Shown piece after piece: positions 1 to 11,251 of a stretch of 64,000 nt of DNA. The translations under genes were made by a program, and so were the position numbers. The stretch covers positions 42,149,501 to 42,213,500 of the forward strand of contig CM045733.1 in assembly GCA_024760905.1 (NCBI GenBank), read 5' to 3'. Under the pieces are notes generated by a model. It was not told the DNA's origin. It was given only the letters and a program-made list of their open reading frames with translations, and searched no databases. The stretch comes from Plotosus lineatus. Taxonomy: Eukaryota; Chordata; Actinopteri; Siluriformes; Plotosidae. Numbering within the stretch: the first letter of the stretch is position 1; each line of letters opens with the position of its first letter.

Positions 1-784
1 GAGGACAGGTGTGGAATTGAGTTTTTGCCGTGCGTGAGGAATTAGCCTTGTTTTTGCAAGAGCACCAACAACGTCATGCAAATTTCTTTAAAAATTCTAA
101 ATCCATTCTCATTTTAGCGTAAATGGCTGATATATTTGTAGCGCTCAATCATCTCAATCAGCAGATGCACGGTGGTAGAGTCAACATCGTCGGAGCAAAA
201 GAAAACCTGAAGGCTTTTCAAAAAAAGCTACCATTATGGAAACGACAAATAGAGAACAATAACGTCGCAAATTTTTCCCTGCTGGACGACTGTGTAAGTA
301 GGATTGAAGATGTGTCTGGAATAGGAGGCATTTCTGTACCTACGGAACTGAAGCAAGCAATCCCCACACACTTACAGAAGCTTGCAAAGTCTCTCGACGG
401 ATACTTCCTTACAAGGACGTGATATCCAGCACGGGTGAGACAGCCGTTCACGTTTGATGTTGAGACAGCCAATGTCAATGATGAATACCTTAATGAAATC
501 ATTGAAATCCTGCAGAGCCAGGTTCAACAGCAACTCTTCAGAACAACACCGCTCTCAACGTTATGGTGTCGACAAATGGTAACGTATCCTGTTCTTGCTA
601 AGAAAGTCCTAGAAATTTTTATACCATTTGTTACAACATATCTTTGAAAACAATCTTTTCAAGGATGCTGGACATTAAAAAAAAAGGAACAGACTTTGGT
701 ATGAAAATGACATGAGAGTGGCACTTGCCAAGGTGAAGCCATGCATTTCTGAACTGGTTGCTCAAAGGCAACAGCAGAAGTCAC
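1..784 (+). pseudogene. hAT transposase C-terminal remnant (ZBED/SCAND3-like)
   Basis: Conceptual translation gives LFLQEHQQRHANFF, MADIFVALNHLNQQM, LKAFQKKLPLWKRQI, FVTTYL and, further on, ALAKVKP, the order seen in ZBED5/SCAND3-type hAT transposases near the C-terminal dimerisation domain. Stops at about 119-121, 420-422 and 645-647 and later frame changes break it. It begins before the window. It ends next to the 3' end of an RTE copy. Confidence 0.7.
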
Positions 785-785
785 A

Positions 786-958
786 CTTCTTCTTCTTTTC
801 CTTTCGGCTGTTCCCTTCAGGGGTCGCCACAGCAAATCATCTGCCTCCATCTCACCCTATCCTCTGCATCTTCTCTTACGCCAACTATCTTCATGTCCGC
901 CTTCAACACATCCATAAATCTCTTTTGGTCTTCCTCTAGACCTTCTACCTGGTAGTTC
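786..958 (-). mobile_element. RTE-type LINE 3' end (minus)
   Basis: Read on the minus strand this is the last coding segment and tail of an RTE-like LINE, ending CGACCCCTGAAGGGAACAG then CCGAAAGGAAAAG and AAG repeats. The same end is found at about 17,135. Confidence 0.7.
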
Positions 959-1060
959 CAAACTCAGTGTAGAAGTCACACTGATTTGCAGTAAATGTAC
1001 ATTATTATTGTAGCCTGATGGAAATTAGGTGATGGATGTGTGCTGAAATGTTAAAAATAA

Positions 1061-1388
1061 TCTTCTTTTCTTTTCGGCTTTTTCCTCATTCTCAAGAGCC
1101 ACCACAGCAAATCATCTGATTCGTACATTTGATTTGGCATGGGCTGGCCCTTCCTGTCACAACCCTTTAGCAAGGTACAGAAACACGCTGACGGCTTTTC
1201 AGCCTACTCTTTACGAAAGTTAGCAATAGTTCTTTTACAGCCTCTCACCATAGACAGTGAGACACATGGCCCGCCTTTGACAATCCAATTAGCTGCACTG
1301 GGGGGACAGTGACAACTCTGTGGGGTCTCGAACCCCCAACCTTAGGATCAGCGATCCTGCGCCCTATCCACTAGACCATCACTGCCCC
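1061..1388 (-). mobile_element. tRNA-derived SINE, tail A (minus)
   Basis: Full-length copy. On the minus strand the head has a tRNA-like A box (GGTCTAGTGG) and B box (GGTTCGAGACC), then a core with CACTGTCTATGGTGAGAG, and a tail resembling RTE ends (tail A). Confidence 0.8.
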
Positions 1389-1444
1389 AAAATGTTAAAA
1401 ATAATAGCATAAAAACAATAAGTTAATTATTGGAATGCATTAGG

Positions 1445-1721
1445 TTAAAAATTAAAACCATTTCCGTGTGGTAGTATTAAAAAAAAGGTCATGTCTTTGT
1501 GAAAGGGTAACTCATTTGTTGTGAGTTCATACATTGTATTGGTTTTGTTCTTTGAACACAGTGATGTTAATGCACGGTTCATTTTGGTGCCCCAGTAAAA
1601 CATATATTGATGTCTTGAATTTGAAAAAAAATATATTTTATTTTTCAATAAAAAAGGGATCTGTGAATGCACATATGAAACTGGTTGGGTTCCGTACCTC
1701 CAACAAGGTTAAGAACCACTG
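1445..1721 (-). mobile_element. hAT-like element end, family CAGTGGTTCTTAACC
   Basis: Its terminus (1721, minus) reads CAGTGGTTCTTAACCTTG. The inner part matches the element at 45,280-45,927, and the end matches 63,606 onward. Confidence 0.65.
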
Positions 1722-1975
1722 ACTTAGACAGTGCAAACCATCACCAAGTTAAAAAAATATATAACTGAAAGTACACATTGCCTCCTGCTGGGTCTGCTGT
1801 AAAATCACACTTCCAAAAAAGGTCCTATCGCATGATATTAATGAATCCTTTAAAAAGTTCCTGGCTCCAGAATTTGATCCTTTATTAATATGATTATCTA
1901 AAAACTCTAACTCTAAAAACTCATTGTCCAAAGCAGAACTTTTTGTGTAATCCTGCTAACAAATACACAAATTAA

Positions 1976-2036
1976 AAACAAACAAACAAACAAACAAAAA
2001 ACCCAAACAACAGCAAAAAAACAAACAAACAAAAAA
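1976..2036. repeat. (AAAC)n simple repeat
   Basis: Runs of AAAC on the plus strand, just before a SINE fragment. Confidence 0.8.
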
Positions 2037-2040
2037 CCCC

Positions 2041-2260
2041 AAGGTGTACAAAGTGGGGACACCTCGTGGGCAAGTAACAACCATTCACACTCACTTTCAC
2101 ACCGAGTGACAATTAGAGTCAACCTGTTGACCTAATGTGCATGCATTTGGATTAGGACGAAGCCTGAGAACCCGAAGGAAACCCATGCAAACTTCAATCG
2201 ACTTTGAAATTTCTGGCTATAAGGTGACATCTCTATCCACTGAACCAAACAATGTATTAA
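2041..2260 (-). mobile_element. old SINE/LINE-tail fragment
   Basis: Contains weak matches to the common fish repeat with ATGCAAACT and AACCCGAAGGAAACCC on the plus strand; strongly diverged. Confidence 0.4.
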
Positions 2261-3263
2261 ATAAACATTTAATTTCAAACACGGTTCCTTAGTCCTTGCT
2301 TCTTCGTATCCAGAAATGTCTACAGCACTACAACATTGTCTTTGGGCTCAATTAAACAACTGACATCATCCATTTAAGCAGCACATTCAATTCATTCCAT
2401 TTAGGTGAGTCGATTCAGAATCGAATTGCTCCTGGGAGAAAACCTATTGAACAGTTTGCATGCCAAAAAAACAAACAAACAAAAAAAAAAACCTCCTTTT
2501 GGAGTGTTAACGGCTCCGCTGCTGTGACCTCAGGGCCTCAGTAATGAGCCGACTGCCTGGCTTGCACCTTTTAACATTCTTTTATAGCTCTAATGAGAAA
2601 AGTCATACCTTTAAATTGGTATGTCAGGGTTTTTTTTCTTTGTTTGTTTGAGTATATGAGCAGTCATTCCCAAATGCAGAAAAAAACACCTGGTGGTGTA
2701 AAGAAGAGTGTCAGGAATAAATGTATGTTTTCTGTACTGGCAGAACTCAATTTATGCTGTTTCTGAGCTCTGATTAATAAGTAATACCATTCATACAGAT
2801 TTCTGTTGCCAAGTAGAAAACCTGTATGCATTTCTAATTACTTAATTAATGTTTCATTAATCTGAACAAAAACATTCAGACAAGTTAAACATTCTTTTAT
2901 TCCGATGTAAATATTTCCACGACTTTTAGTTTATTGACAAAAGGAGTTTCGAGTGTTATTCTTGAATAAAGAGAAAATATTTGTAATCCGTGGCAAATTT
3001 CAATTTTAGGACATGCAGTTGTTGGAAACTCATCAACTCTGTGCAGGGTCACACCCTGTAGCTGATTGTTTTTCTTTTTTCCAGTGCACAGAGCATATTA
3101 TTCCTCCGTGTGTTATGTTCTGTGCTCACCTCCCTGCTGATAAGAAATCTTTTTGAAACTGGATTTTATCAGGAATTTCTGAAGAATCTTGAAACCATAT
3201 GAGCCATGAATCGTAAACCACATACCAAGAGACAGGTACCTTGACAGCAGGGTGTTGGTCAAC

Positions 3264-3265
<2 letters not shown>
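2261..3265. other. AT-rich DNA with no recognised gene
   Basis: No coding exon, repeat family or conserved motif was recognised here. Confidence 0.5.

Positions 3266-3302
<37 letters not shown>
3266..3302. repeat. (GA)n microsatellite
   Basis: About 18 GA dinucleotides. Confidence 0.95.
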
Positions 3303-3379
3303 CAAGAGGAGTGTGAGAAAGGAGATAAAGAATAAAGAGAGAAATTATTACAAGAAATAAAAAATTAAGAACTTAAAAA

Positions 3380-3525
3380 ATAGTGTAGAAGAGAAGTATG
3401 GAAGGCAAGTGTGGAAAAGGAGTGTTGAAGACGAGGGAGGAAAACAAGTGTAGCAGACGAGTCTGGAAGATGAGGGCGAAAAACGAGTGTGAAGAGGAAC
3501 GAAGAAGACGAGTGTGTGGATGATA
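3380..3525 (+). repeat. polypurine minisatellite, unit about 15 bp
   Basis: Degenerate units of the type GAGTGTGGAAGACGA; nearly all purines on the plus strand, so long spurious frames appear on the minus strand. Confidence 0.7.
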
Positions 3526-4486
3526 TTTGGGGTGAAAAGAAATCACTGTTATTATATAAAGAGACGTGTACACGGTGCCAGCTCTCCCTCAGGCCTCGAC
3601 TCTCAGCTCTGCGCTGAGCGTGCCCAGACCATGAGACAGAGTCACGGAGTGAGTCATTCTCTAAAATGTTCTCGAGAACACAGAGCATCTGATTGAGAGA
3701 AACACATGCTCCACACCACTCGTGAAAAAAACACCCACATTATTCCTGTTGCGTTTCACGAGACATCAATACTATGGAATCAGTAAAAGCTCTTTCAGCC
3801 TCAAGGGGCTTCTGAAGATAAAAGGACAAAAACAGAACAACAGCATTGTTCTCCAGATGCTCTGTCAAGGTCCCACTGCTGGAACCAGGAACCAGAATGT
3901 TTCAAAAGCAGTAAAAAGTAAAGAGTGGCATTCACAAACAGGAGCATGGAGGCTGAATCTGTTCCTTCGAGGCATATGTTTATTCTTCATCCTACGCCAC
4001 ACTCGTCACACCTGTTTCTTGTCTGCATACTTTCCTCCACATGTTCCTTTTATTCTGACCTGCACCATCTGGGTGTGTCCTGAGCAGCAGCTGCTCAATC
4101 CTTCAACACTTCCTGATCGATGATTTAAGTCTGATTTTTAGAAATTAGGTTGAAGTTGTTAATAAGCATAGAAGAGTGCCCCCTGCAGGAACAATGTGTA
4201 AAAAGTGTTCTGTTAGATACATGAAAGGTTTCCAAAACGTTCTTTATAAAGTTAAGGCCTCTCATCTTTGGAAATCTTCTGCCTTTTTCCTAAGAATGTG
4301 CTTGAAAATAGTTCATGGTTTTAACAATTCTAGATTAATAAATTCCATTTGATTTCAGAGAATCATCTGCTGTAGCATTCTACAGAAAAGCTTACAGGGT
4401 TTCCCAGAGAAGGAAGGTGTTAAGGTGATACATCTCAAGTTTTAAGTCAGTATTTAGTTGGGAAAGGTAATTCTGTTGGGTTTTTA

Positions 4487-4747
4487 CACCTGAGCCCGTG
4501 ACTCATCAGGCCGGTGCTTATCTCCAGTTTCCGTAGCATGAAGCGACCAGGAGTTCAACTCCCCTGGATGGGACGCTAGTCCATCGCAGGTTACCTTCCC
4601 AGTATACTTTTACTGATACCCGTTTATACTGCTGGTGAACAGAAGCACACTTGTGGTTGAGACCTTGCCCAGGGGTCTCAGTGGGATTTGAACTCACAAC
4701 CTCCCGATCATGAGCACAGCACCCTAACCACTACGCCACCGGCCCCA
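4487..4747 (-). mobile_element. second tRNA-derived SINE family (minus)
   Basis: On the minus strand: GGGGCCGGTGGCGTAGTGG (A box), GTTGTGAGTTCAAATCCC (B box), and a tail containing CGCTTCATGCTACGGAAAC. Different head and tail from the tail-A/B SINEs; it resembles SINEs known from many fish. Confidence 0.7.
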
Positions 4748-4888
4748 TTTAGTTGGGAAAAGTTCCCAAAAATGTTCCTCACTTTTACAAATCGTTAAAT
4801 AAACTCGCGTTTACTTTTTAGTACTTTTCTTCTTACTTATTAGATTAAAAACCATTTCTCTGCAATGCTTTGATTGATATGAAGGGCA

Positions 4889-5240
4889 GTGGTGGTCTAG
4901 TGGGATAGGGCGCTGGATCGCTGATTCAAAGGTTGGGGGTTCGAGTCCCACTCTCCACAGGGTTGTCACTGTTCCCCCCAGTGCAGCTAACTGGGTTATC
5001 AAAGGCGGGCCATGTCTGTCACTGTCTATGGTGAGAGGCATGTAAAAGAACCATTGCTGACTTTGGTAAAGAGTAGCTGCAAAGTCGTCAGCGTGTTTCT
5101 GTCCCTTGCTAAAAAAAGGGTTGTGACAGGAAGGGCATCCGACGTAAAAACCTCTGCCAAATCAAAACGTGCGAATCAGATGATTCGCTGTGGCGACTCC
5201 TGAGTAAAAAGGGAAAATGCCGAAAGGAAGCCAGACAGCT
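4889..5240 (+). mobile_element. tRNA-derived SINE, tail A
   Basis: Full-length: tRNA-like head with GGTCTAGTGG and GGTTCGAGTCC, core CACTGTCTATGGTGAGAG, and tail GACAGGAAGGGCATCCGACG followed by CGCTGTGGCGACTCCTGAG and CCGAAAGG. Confidence 0.85.
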
Positions 5241-5451
5241 TTGATTGATATGAAGCTGCTGGTTTCTTAAATTAGTTCTAAATTGCTAGAGTTTGCATCC
5301 TTGGAATCATCAAGTGTTCGTCCATACGGTTCAGTCATTGAACTTTTTTCAGGGCATGCACAAGGTATTAAGAAGGGGTAAGTAAAGCAGGTCGCAAAAG
5401 TTTCCTCTTTTTATAAAGCGAATTTGGATGTAAGAGGAGGCTGCAAAGAAG

Positions 5452-5606
5452 AGTAGGCTGCAAAGCCGTCAGCGTGTTTCCGCCCTGCGATGGCCTGGCG
5501 AGCTGTCCAGGGTGTACTCTGCCCTTGTCCTGCGTTGGCTGGAATGGGCACCAGTCTCCACGCGACCCTAATTAGGATGAAGCAGTGACAGAAAATGAAC
5601 TGAATG
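5452..5606 (+). mobile_element. SINE fragment with tail B
   Basis: Starts within the SINE core (GCAAAGCCGTCAGCGTG) and continues into tail B (CTGGCGAGCTGTCCAGGGTG, ATTAGGATGAAGCAG). Confidence 0.75.
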
Positions 5607-5619
5607 AATTTGGATGTTT

Positions 5620-5862
5620 AAGTGCTGGGTTAGCAAAGGCGGCCCATGTCTGTCACTGTCTCTGGTGAGACGTTCATGTAAAAGAACCATTGCTGACTTT
5701 TGTAAAGAGTAGCTGCATAGTCGTCAGCGTGTTTCTGTCCCTTGCTAAAGGGTTGTGTCAGGAATGGCATCCGATGTAAAAACCTACGCCAAATCAAACA
5801 TACGAATAAGATGATTCGCTGTTGCGACCCCTGAAAAAGGGAAAAAACAGAAAGAAAAGTAG
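5620..5862 (+). mobile_element. SINE, 5'-truncated, tail A
   Basis: Lacks the tRNA head; core and tail A are present (GGGTTGTGTCAGGAATGGCA, TCGCTGTTGCGACCCCTGA). Confidence 0.8.
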
Positions 5863-6299
5863 ATTTGGATATTTAAGTGCTCTAGACAGAACTCTGGTCG
5901 TTGAAGACCCGTCTATTTCAGTGTGTCCCTTGTTCCAAACACACCTGATTTAAGAGCTTTACATGACTTGAAATGGACAAAAATGTTCAGGGAAAACTGA
6001 AAACTGTGAACGGTGGGGGTTCCTCCAGGATTAAGGTTGGGGAACTCTGATTTCAAAGTTTCTCATAGCGGAACTCAAATGTTATTACGCGATGCTTTGG
6101 GTTCTAGCATGATTAGGAGATTCTACCAGAGAATTGTGTCAGAATTGTAAAAATCCTGTAGAGATTTGTGGGGTTCTGGTTTGATCAACAGATTTTACTT
6201 AGAAGATGCAAAAAAAGTTTTTTCTTCGAAGATTCAATTCAAGGACATTGCGCATTACAAATATATATTTTTTTTTTAAATGCAAAGTTGATCCCTCTG

Positions 6300-6650
6300 T
6301 GTGGCAGTGGTGGCCTGGTGGTAAAGTTGCTGGATCACTGCTCCTAAGGTTGGGGGTTCAAGCCCTGCTCTCAACAGGTTGTCACCCCCCCCCCCCCACC
6401 CCACCCCCCCCCCAAGTGCAGTTAATGGGTTATCAAAGACGGGCCATGTCTCTCAATGTCTATGGTGTGAGGCATGTAAAAGAACCATTGCTGACTTTGG
6501 TAAAGAGTAGCTGCAAAGCCGTCAGCGTCTTTCCTCCCTGAGATGGCCTGGCAAGCTGTCCAGGGTGTACTCTTACTCTTCCCTTGCCCGGGGACGGGCG
6601 CCAGCCTCCCTAATTAGGAATAAGCGGTTACAGAAAATTAATGAAAGAAA
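6300..6650 (+). mobile_element. tRNA-derived SINE, tail B
   Basis: The head and core are those of the tail-A SINEs (GGCAGTGGTGGCCTGGTGG ... GCAAAGCCGTCAGCGTC), but the tail is CTGGCAAGCTGTCCAGGGTG to GCGGTTACAGAAAA. A C-rich run (6384-6413) sits between head and core. Confidence 0.8.
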
Positions 6651-7748
6651 AAATAATCTGTCTGTTTACACATATACTGATCATCCCATTTACGCTCTAT
6701 CTGCTGAAGCTCTCAGTCTATTCATCCTTCTATCCAACGATCCAGTCTCATGTCACCGTTTCAGCATTCTTTCTTTCAAAATCACAGCAACTGTGACGCA
6801 TGCTGCATGAAGATGGAATGGCTGTAAGTTTCCTTCAGGGTTTATTGATTTTTAAATGATTAGGGAAAAAAATGAGGTTCAGAATTGGCTCCTGCACTCT
6901 AAGGAGGTCTAGAAGAGAACCCTTTAGTAGAAGCTTTGAATATCTGTATAAGCATTCTTTGGCTCAGTTGAAGTGCTGGTTTGAGGAACACTGAGATAAC
7001 TGATTTCAGTCGAATAATAACACAGACACACAGTGGTAACTCATAAGGGAAAGTATGCACTGGTAACAGTAGAGCCTGACGTTCTACCTTCCCGTCTTTG
7101 TTTCTGTTCTCCACTGCTGATGTGTGTAAGCAAAGATCAGTTACTAGAGCTGGGTCAGATGGTGTTCAAGGGTCAGAAGGTAAAGCGCGAACGCTGTTCA
7201 CAGCCTGTTAAGTCGGGAATAAAACAGCGCATGGCTGCTCTTAATGTCAGCATCCTGAAATCCCACAGGGTTTTATTCCTCTTATACTCAAGCTATTTTT
7301 TCCTTTTTCATTCAGACCTGTTGATTTCCAGGCAACATCTCAAAAAAAAAAAAAAAAAAAAAGATTTTATCAGTCTTGAATAACTTTACATAATGACTTC
7401 TTATGACGTTTGTATAGAAGCCTGCCATTTTCACAATGCTACATTAAGATTTCATGGAAACATTAGCACTTCAAATTTTCCCAAAAAAATGACATGCCTG
7501 CAAGCCCACGATTGTAACCTCCACTACTGGCAGGTAGAGCTTCGCAAGGGCAGTGCAGAAGAAATAATTATTTTTGTAAATAAATAAATAACTGAAATAT
7601 TTTGAGCACAATAGTGCAATTTTTAACGTATAGTATTTCTCATGGGGTTAAGAATGCAGTGCAAAATTGCTGCAAACAAATCTACTGCACTATTTTCTCA
7701 TTGGAATCTCCAACTGTAGTAGGTGCTACTAAATAACAATTATTTCTA

Positions 7749-7903
7749 CTGGGGTGGCATAGTGGCGTAGCGGGTGACACTTTCACCCCACAGCAAGAAG
7801 GTCCTGGACTCAAGTCCCAGGCTTAGTGACTCTTTGTGGAGATTGCATGTTCTCTGGTTCCCTCCCACAGTCCAAAAACAATTAATTAGATATTCACTTA
7901 CCC

Positions 7904-7905
<2 letters not shown>
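7749..7905 (+). mobile_element. tRNA-derived SINE, third family, partial
   Basis: Starts GGGTGGCATAGTGGCGTAGC, then the CTTTGTGGAGATTGCATG motif typical of the widespread fish SINE with the TGTGTGGAGTTTGCATG signature; ends in a (GT)n tract. Confidence 0.65.

Positions 7906-7906
<1 letters not shown>

Positions 7907-7949
<43 letters not shown>
7907..7949. repeat. (GT)n microsatellite
   Basis: About 21 GT units at the end of the SINE copy. Confidence 0.95.
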
Positions 7950-7950
<1 letters not shown>

Positions 7951-8099
7951 TGTGTGGCCTTGACTAGCCTTTCTACAGTGCTAGCACTACAATAAACAGC
8001 AGACATACTTTGCATCCATTTCTTCCTGACCACAGGCAAATCAGCACATCAAATCTGAGCAGGAGCAAGAGAGCAATACAGCCATTTTAGGAGAGTGAA

Positions 8100-8102
<3 letters not shown>

Positions 8103-8135
<33 letters not shown>

Positions 8136-8142
8136 TGTGTGT
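8103..8142. repeat. (GT)n microsatellite
   Basis: About 20 units with one interruption. Confidence 0.95.
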
Positions 8143-8149
8143 GGAGTAA

Positions 8150-9840
8150 TGTTTGGCATGGAAACCATGCAAATTGGTGCGCATGACATGGAAGGAAAGA
8201 ATTCCCTCCTGGAAAACTCCGCCCCAGAATACATGGGGTGATCTGAGGGGACTGGGACTGAAGGGCGAGCCTCATAGCCTTGTTATACCCAGAGAGGTAA
8301 AGCAGCAGGAAACAAGCTCTTCAGCCGGCTGCCACTAAAACACAATAGGAACTCATAAGAAACAGGCTTCCTTGAATTGTACACGTTTCCACATTCATGT
8401 CAAAACACAACATACCGAGCTTGCCTTTTTCCATAAGTGCCTGAGGAAGGGCTGAATTTCTGTTTGGCTCCTGCAATGTGTACCAGGACAGGGGGAGGGG
8501 GAGGGGGGGGGGCAGACTAAATAATGGAAAATAATTATATACATTTACAAAATCAGTTTTTTTTTTACCCTTAGAACCCGCAGGAATCATCCAATAAACC
8601 TTTGAAGAACCACGTGAACAATTCTGACCATTACATGAAGATGCGAAGCAGATGTGAAGTTATACTTCTGGGGTGGAACCGAAAAAAAAAGTTTAGTGCC
8701 ATCTAGAGTTATTTAAAAGATCTGTACAGTATCTTGTAGCTTGCCCATTCATGGCGGTCCTTAAAGCTACAGCTTTCTCTGGAGTTCTGCAGCAAAATAT
8801 TCAAGAGCTATTCTAGTCTATATTCAAGGATGCCTGACGTTATTAAATCACCAGAAATAAGTAGGTATGGAACTTTGATACACCTTCCAACCAAGTTTGG
8901 GAAAAACTTCAAAAAATGTTGTTTATATACTGTCGTTTTAGGCTTGTTAATGCATGAATAAAACATGCTGAATGGAAAATATTTAATTGGCAAAATATGA
9001 GTGTGAGTATTTTCAGCACGATTACCACTACGTACCCTACGTGGAACTGCCCATGCATTCAGACAAATTCAATTTCTCAAAATTTCTACCGTGGAAGCCT
9101 CTGAAAACTTAACCCCTTCATCAACAGATTTACACAAGCTAGGCTAGTTAGCTACAATTTTAAAAAGATTAACTATATAGGCGAGCTCCAATAAGGTCAT
9201 GTGACCAAGTTTTGTATGTAGCTACAACAGAATATTCGCATACTGAAGGCCACACAAACTGTTTACCAGGCCAAAGGATGCAGGCGGACGCAATCGCTCT
9301 CTCTACAGTAATTACTTTCATAGTCTTCCCCGACCGGCACCACAGAGATACGTACCTTCAAAATTTAGCTTTGTGTGACGGAATTGACCCTTACAAACAG
9401 GTATCAGAACCGAATGCAAACTGAACACAGGCAGTCTGAAATGTTCTTGAAAAATATTAGTACATAAAACCGCTGCATGTTATGAGCTGGCAGAAAAGTA
9501 GGACATGCTAGTATTCAGTGCTTCACTCAGTTGTTTCTACCAAGCCGAACTAAATAACACACATTCCCTTAATCTTCTGCTTTATTTTCAATTATTTTTG
9601 AGTATCTTTAACATTATTTAAAAATAAATTAATTTTTTAAAATGACAAATAAGAATAATAATAATAATAATAAAAACAAATATTAGCTCTACATGTGCCC
9701 TCATGGGATATAATAAAATGATCACTGCAAACGTGGATCTTGACATCAAAAGTCTGCTCTGGAGATGATGCTGAACAATTCAGTTTTTCTGGAGAGCTCT
9801 TTAGCATGCTCTCCCTGGCTTTAAACAACTTCTAGGACAC
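8150..9840. other. unassigned intergenic DNA downstream of tes
   Basis: No exon or confident repeat recognised; contains only short homopolymers and an (ATA)n run near 9655. Confidence 0.45.
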
Positions 9841-10010
9841 ACACACACACACAAAAAAAAAAAACCCACTTGTCTCTTTCTCTCTTTGCACAGTTGGAAC
9901 AACTGATTATGGCATATTCACTCCAAGTTCTGGATTCACAGCCTCCACTGGGTCACCAGTATGCTGCACAGTCCTTTCAGATTGTGACGCATATTGCAGA
10001 AGATTTAGAG

Positions 10011-10285
10011 CAGGGGTGTCAAACTCGTGCCACAAAGGGCCATGTGGCTGCAGGTTTTTGTTTCAACCAAGCAGCAGCACACCTGACTTGGCTCATTCAA
10101 ACAACTGATAAGAGTCTTCAGGCAGTTGATTGGTCAATCTGTGTGCTCTGTCCAGAGACTGACCAATCAAATGCCTGAAGACTCTTATCAGTTGTTTGAA
10201 TGAGCCAAGTCAGGTGTGCTGCTGCTTGGTTGAAACAAAAACCTGCAGCCACATGGCCCTTTGTGGCACGAGTTTGACACCCCTG
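10011..10285. mobile_element. hAT fold-back MITE
   Basis: Starts CAGGGGTGTCAAACTCGTG and ends with its reverse complement. The arms (about 125 bp each) are nearly perfect inverted repeats. Flanks ATTTAGAG and ATGTAGAG form an 8-bp target duplication with one mismatch, which fits hAT. Confidence 0.9.
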
Positions 10286-10524
10286 ATGTAGAGGATTCAG
10301 TTGAATACATCTGACTTATAGCCCACCTACCCATCCCCTGCTCACATCAACACGCTCTTGTCTTCCGACTGCTAAATAATAATTATGATCCTACAATTTT
10401 TTTTTTCAGAAAGAAATCAAAAATTTAAATGTATAAACCATATTTTTTTCCCTCTTCTAAAATCCTACACAGTGCAGATTTGGAAAGGATCACCACGAGA
10501 ACACACTTTTTTTCTTGCAAGTTA

Positions 10525-10530
10525 TTTATT
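10525..10530 (-). other. candidate tes poly(A) signal
   Basis: AATAAA on the minus strand about 455 bases past the tes stop codon. It would give a 3' UTR of roughly 480 bases. Other AT-rich candidates exist further on, so this is only the nearest good match. Confidence 0.4.
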
Positions 10531-10984
10531 TAAACACAAAACCAGGACAGTATGTTGGGGGTGAGGGGGTTGAAATAAAGTGCAGTTTTAATGATTGATG
10601 ATTCTGGAATGATGTAATACTGTGTAAAGTAAAAGGCAACGCAGCAGCAGGACAGAGACGCATGTATTACAGTGTATGGGTAGAGACCCAGCCCGTTACT
10701 GAAGGCAATCTGTCTTTTAGCTGATTTACATTTACCGTATCGCTGAATACCTGCAGGCGGCTGTATGCAAAGGTGTATGCACGGCCTCTAAGAACTTGTG
10801 TGAATACGAACATTCAGATTTGGCTAACATAGAATTCAAAGGAAAGAACAAAAAGCAACAACATAGGAACAAAAAACAAACAAACAAATGCTTACTACAA
10901 GCAGTCTGAAACACAGTTAAAAGGGAAGCAAGTGTTTCTGAATGGAGTGGTTATAAAGCGAGGATTTAATCACGTAGCCCTTTT

Positions 10985-11179
10985 CTATGATGCCAGGACT
11001 TTCTTCTTGCACTCAACAGAGCAGAGCAGTTTCCCCTGCAGGGCCATGAAGCGTTGACCCACAAGGCACTTGGAACAACCAAAGCACTGAAAACACTGCG
11101 GCTCGGCATGCCAGTGGTGCTCACCGTAGGATACACGCTGCGCCTCGGGCTCAATCGGCTTCTTGCATGCTGTGCAGTG
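10985..11179 (-). CDS. tes: tes coding exon 7 (LIM3 and stop)
   Basis: 195 bp encoding [42 protein letters not shown] and [14 protein letters not shown], then TAG. The acceptor is TTTTTCCAG directly after a (TG)n tract of about 60 bases on the transcript strand. KNHAL from exon 6 joins HCTAC in phase 0, matching the human spacing. Confidence 0.96.
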   Translation of the reverse strand, partial: HCTACKKPIEPEAQRVSYGEHHWHAEPQCFQCFGCSKCLVGQRFMALQGKLLCSVECKKKVLAS

Positions 11180-11184
11180 CTGGA

Positions 11185-11251
<67 letters not shown>

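Noticed and set aside
3365..3688. 107-codon minus frame
   Set aside because: Translation of the purine-rich repeat; no homology or splice context.
4889..4960. Functional tRNA gene
   Set aside because: A and B boxes are present but the sequence is a SINE head repeated through the window and does not close into a good cloverleaf by eye.
9212..9424. Plus frame of 70 codons
   Set aside because: No recognisable domain, no conservation clue, no splice sites of note.
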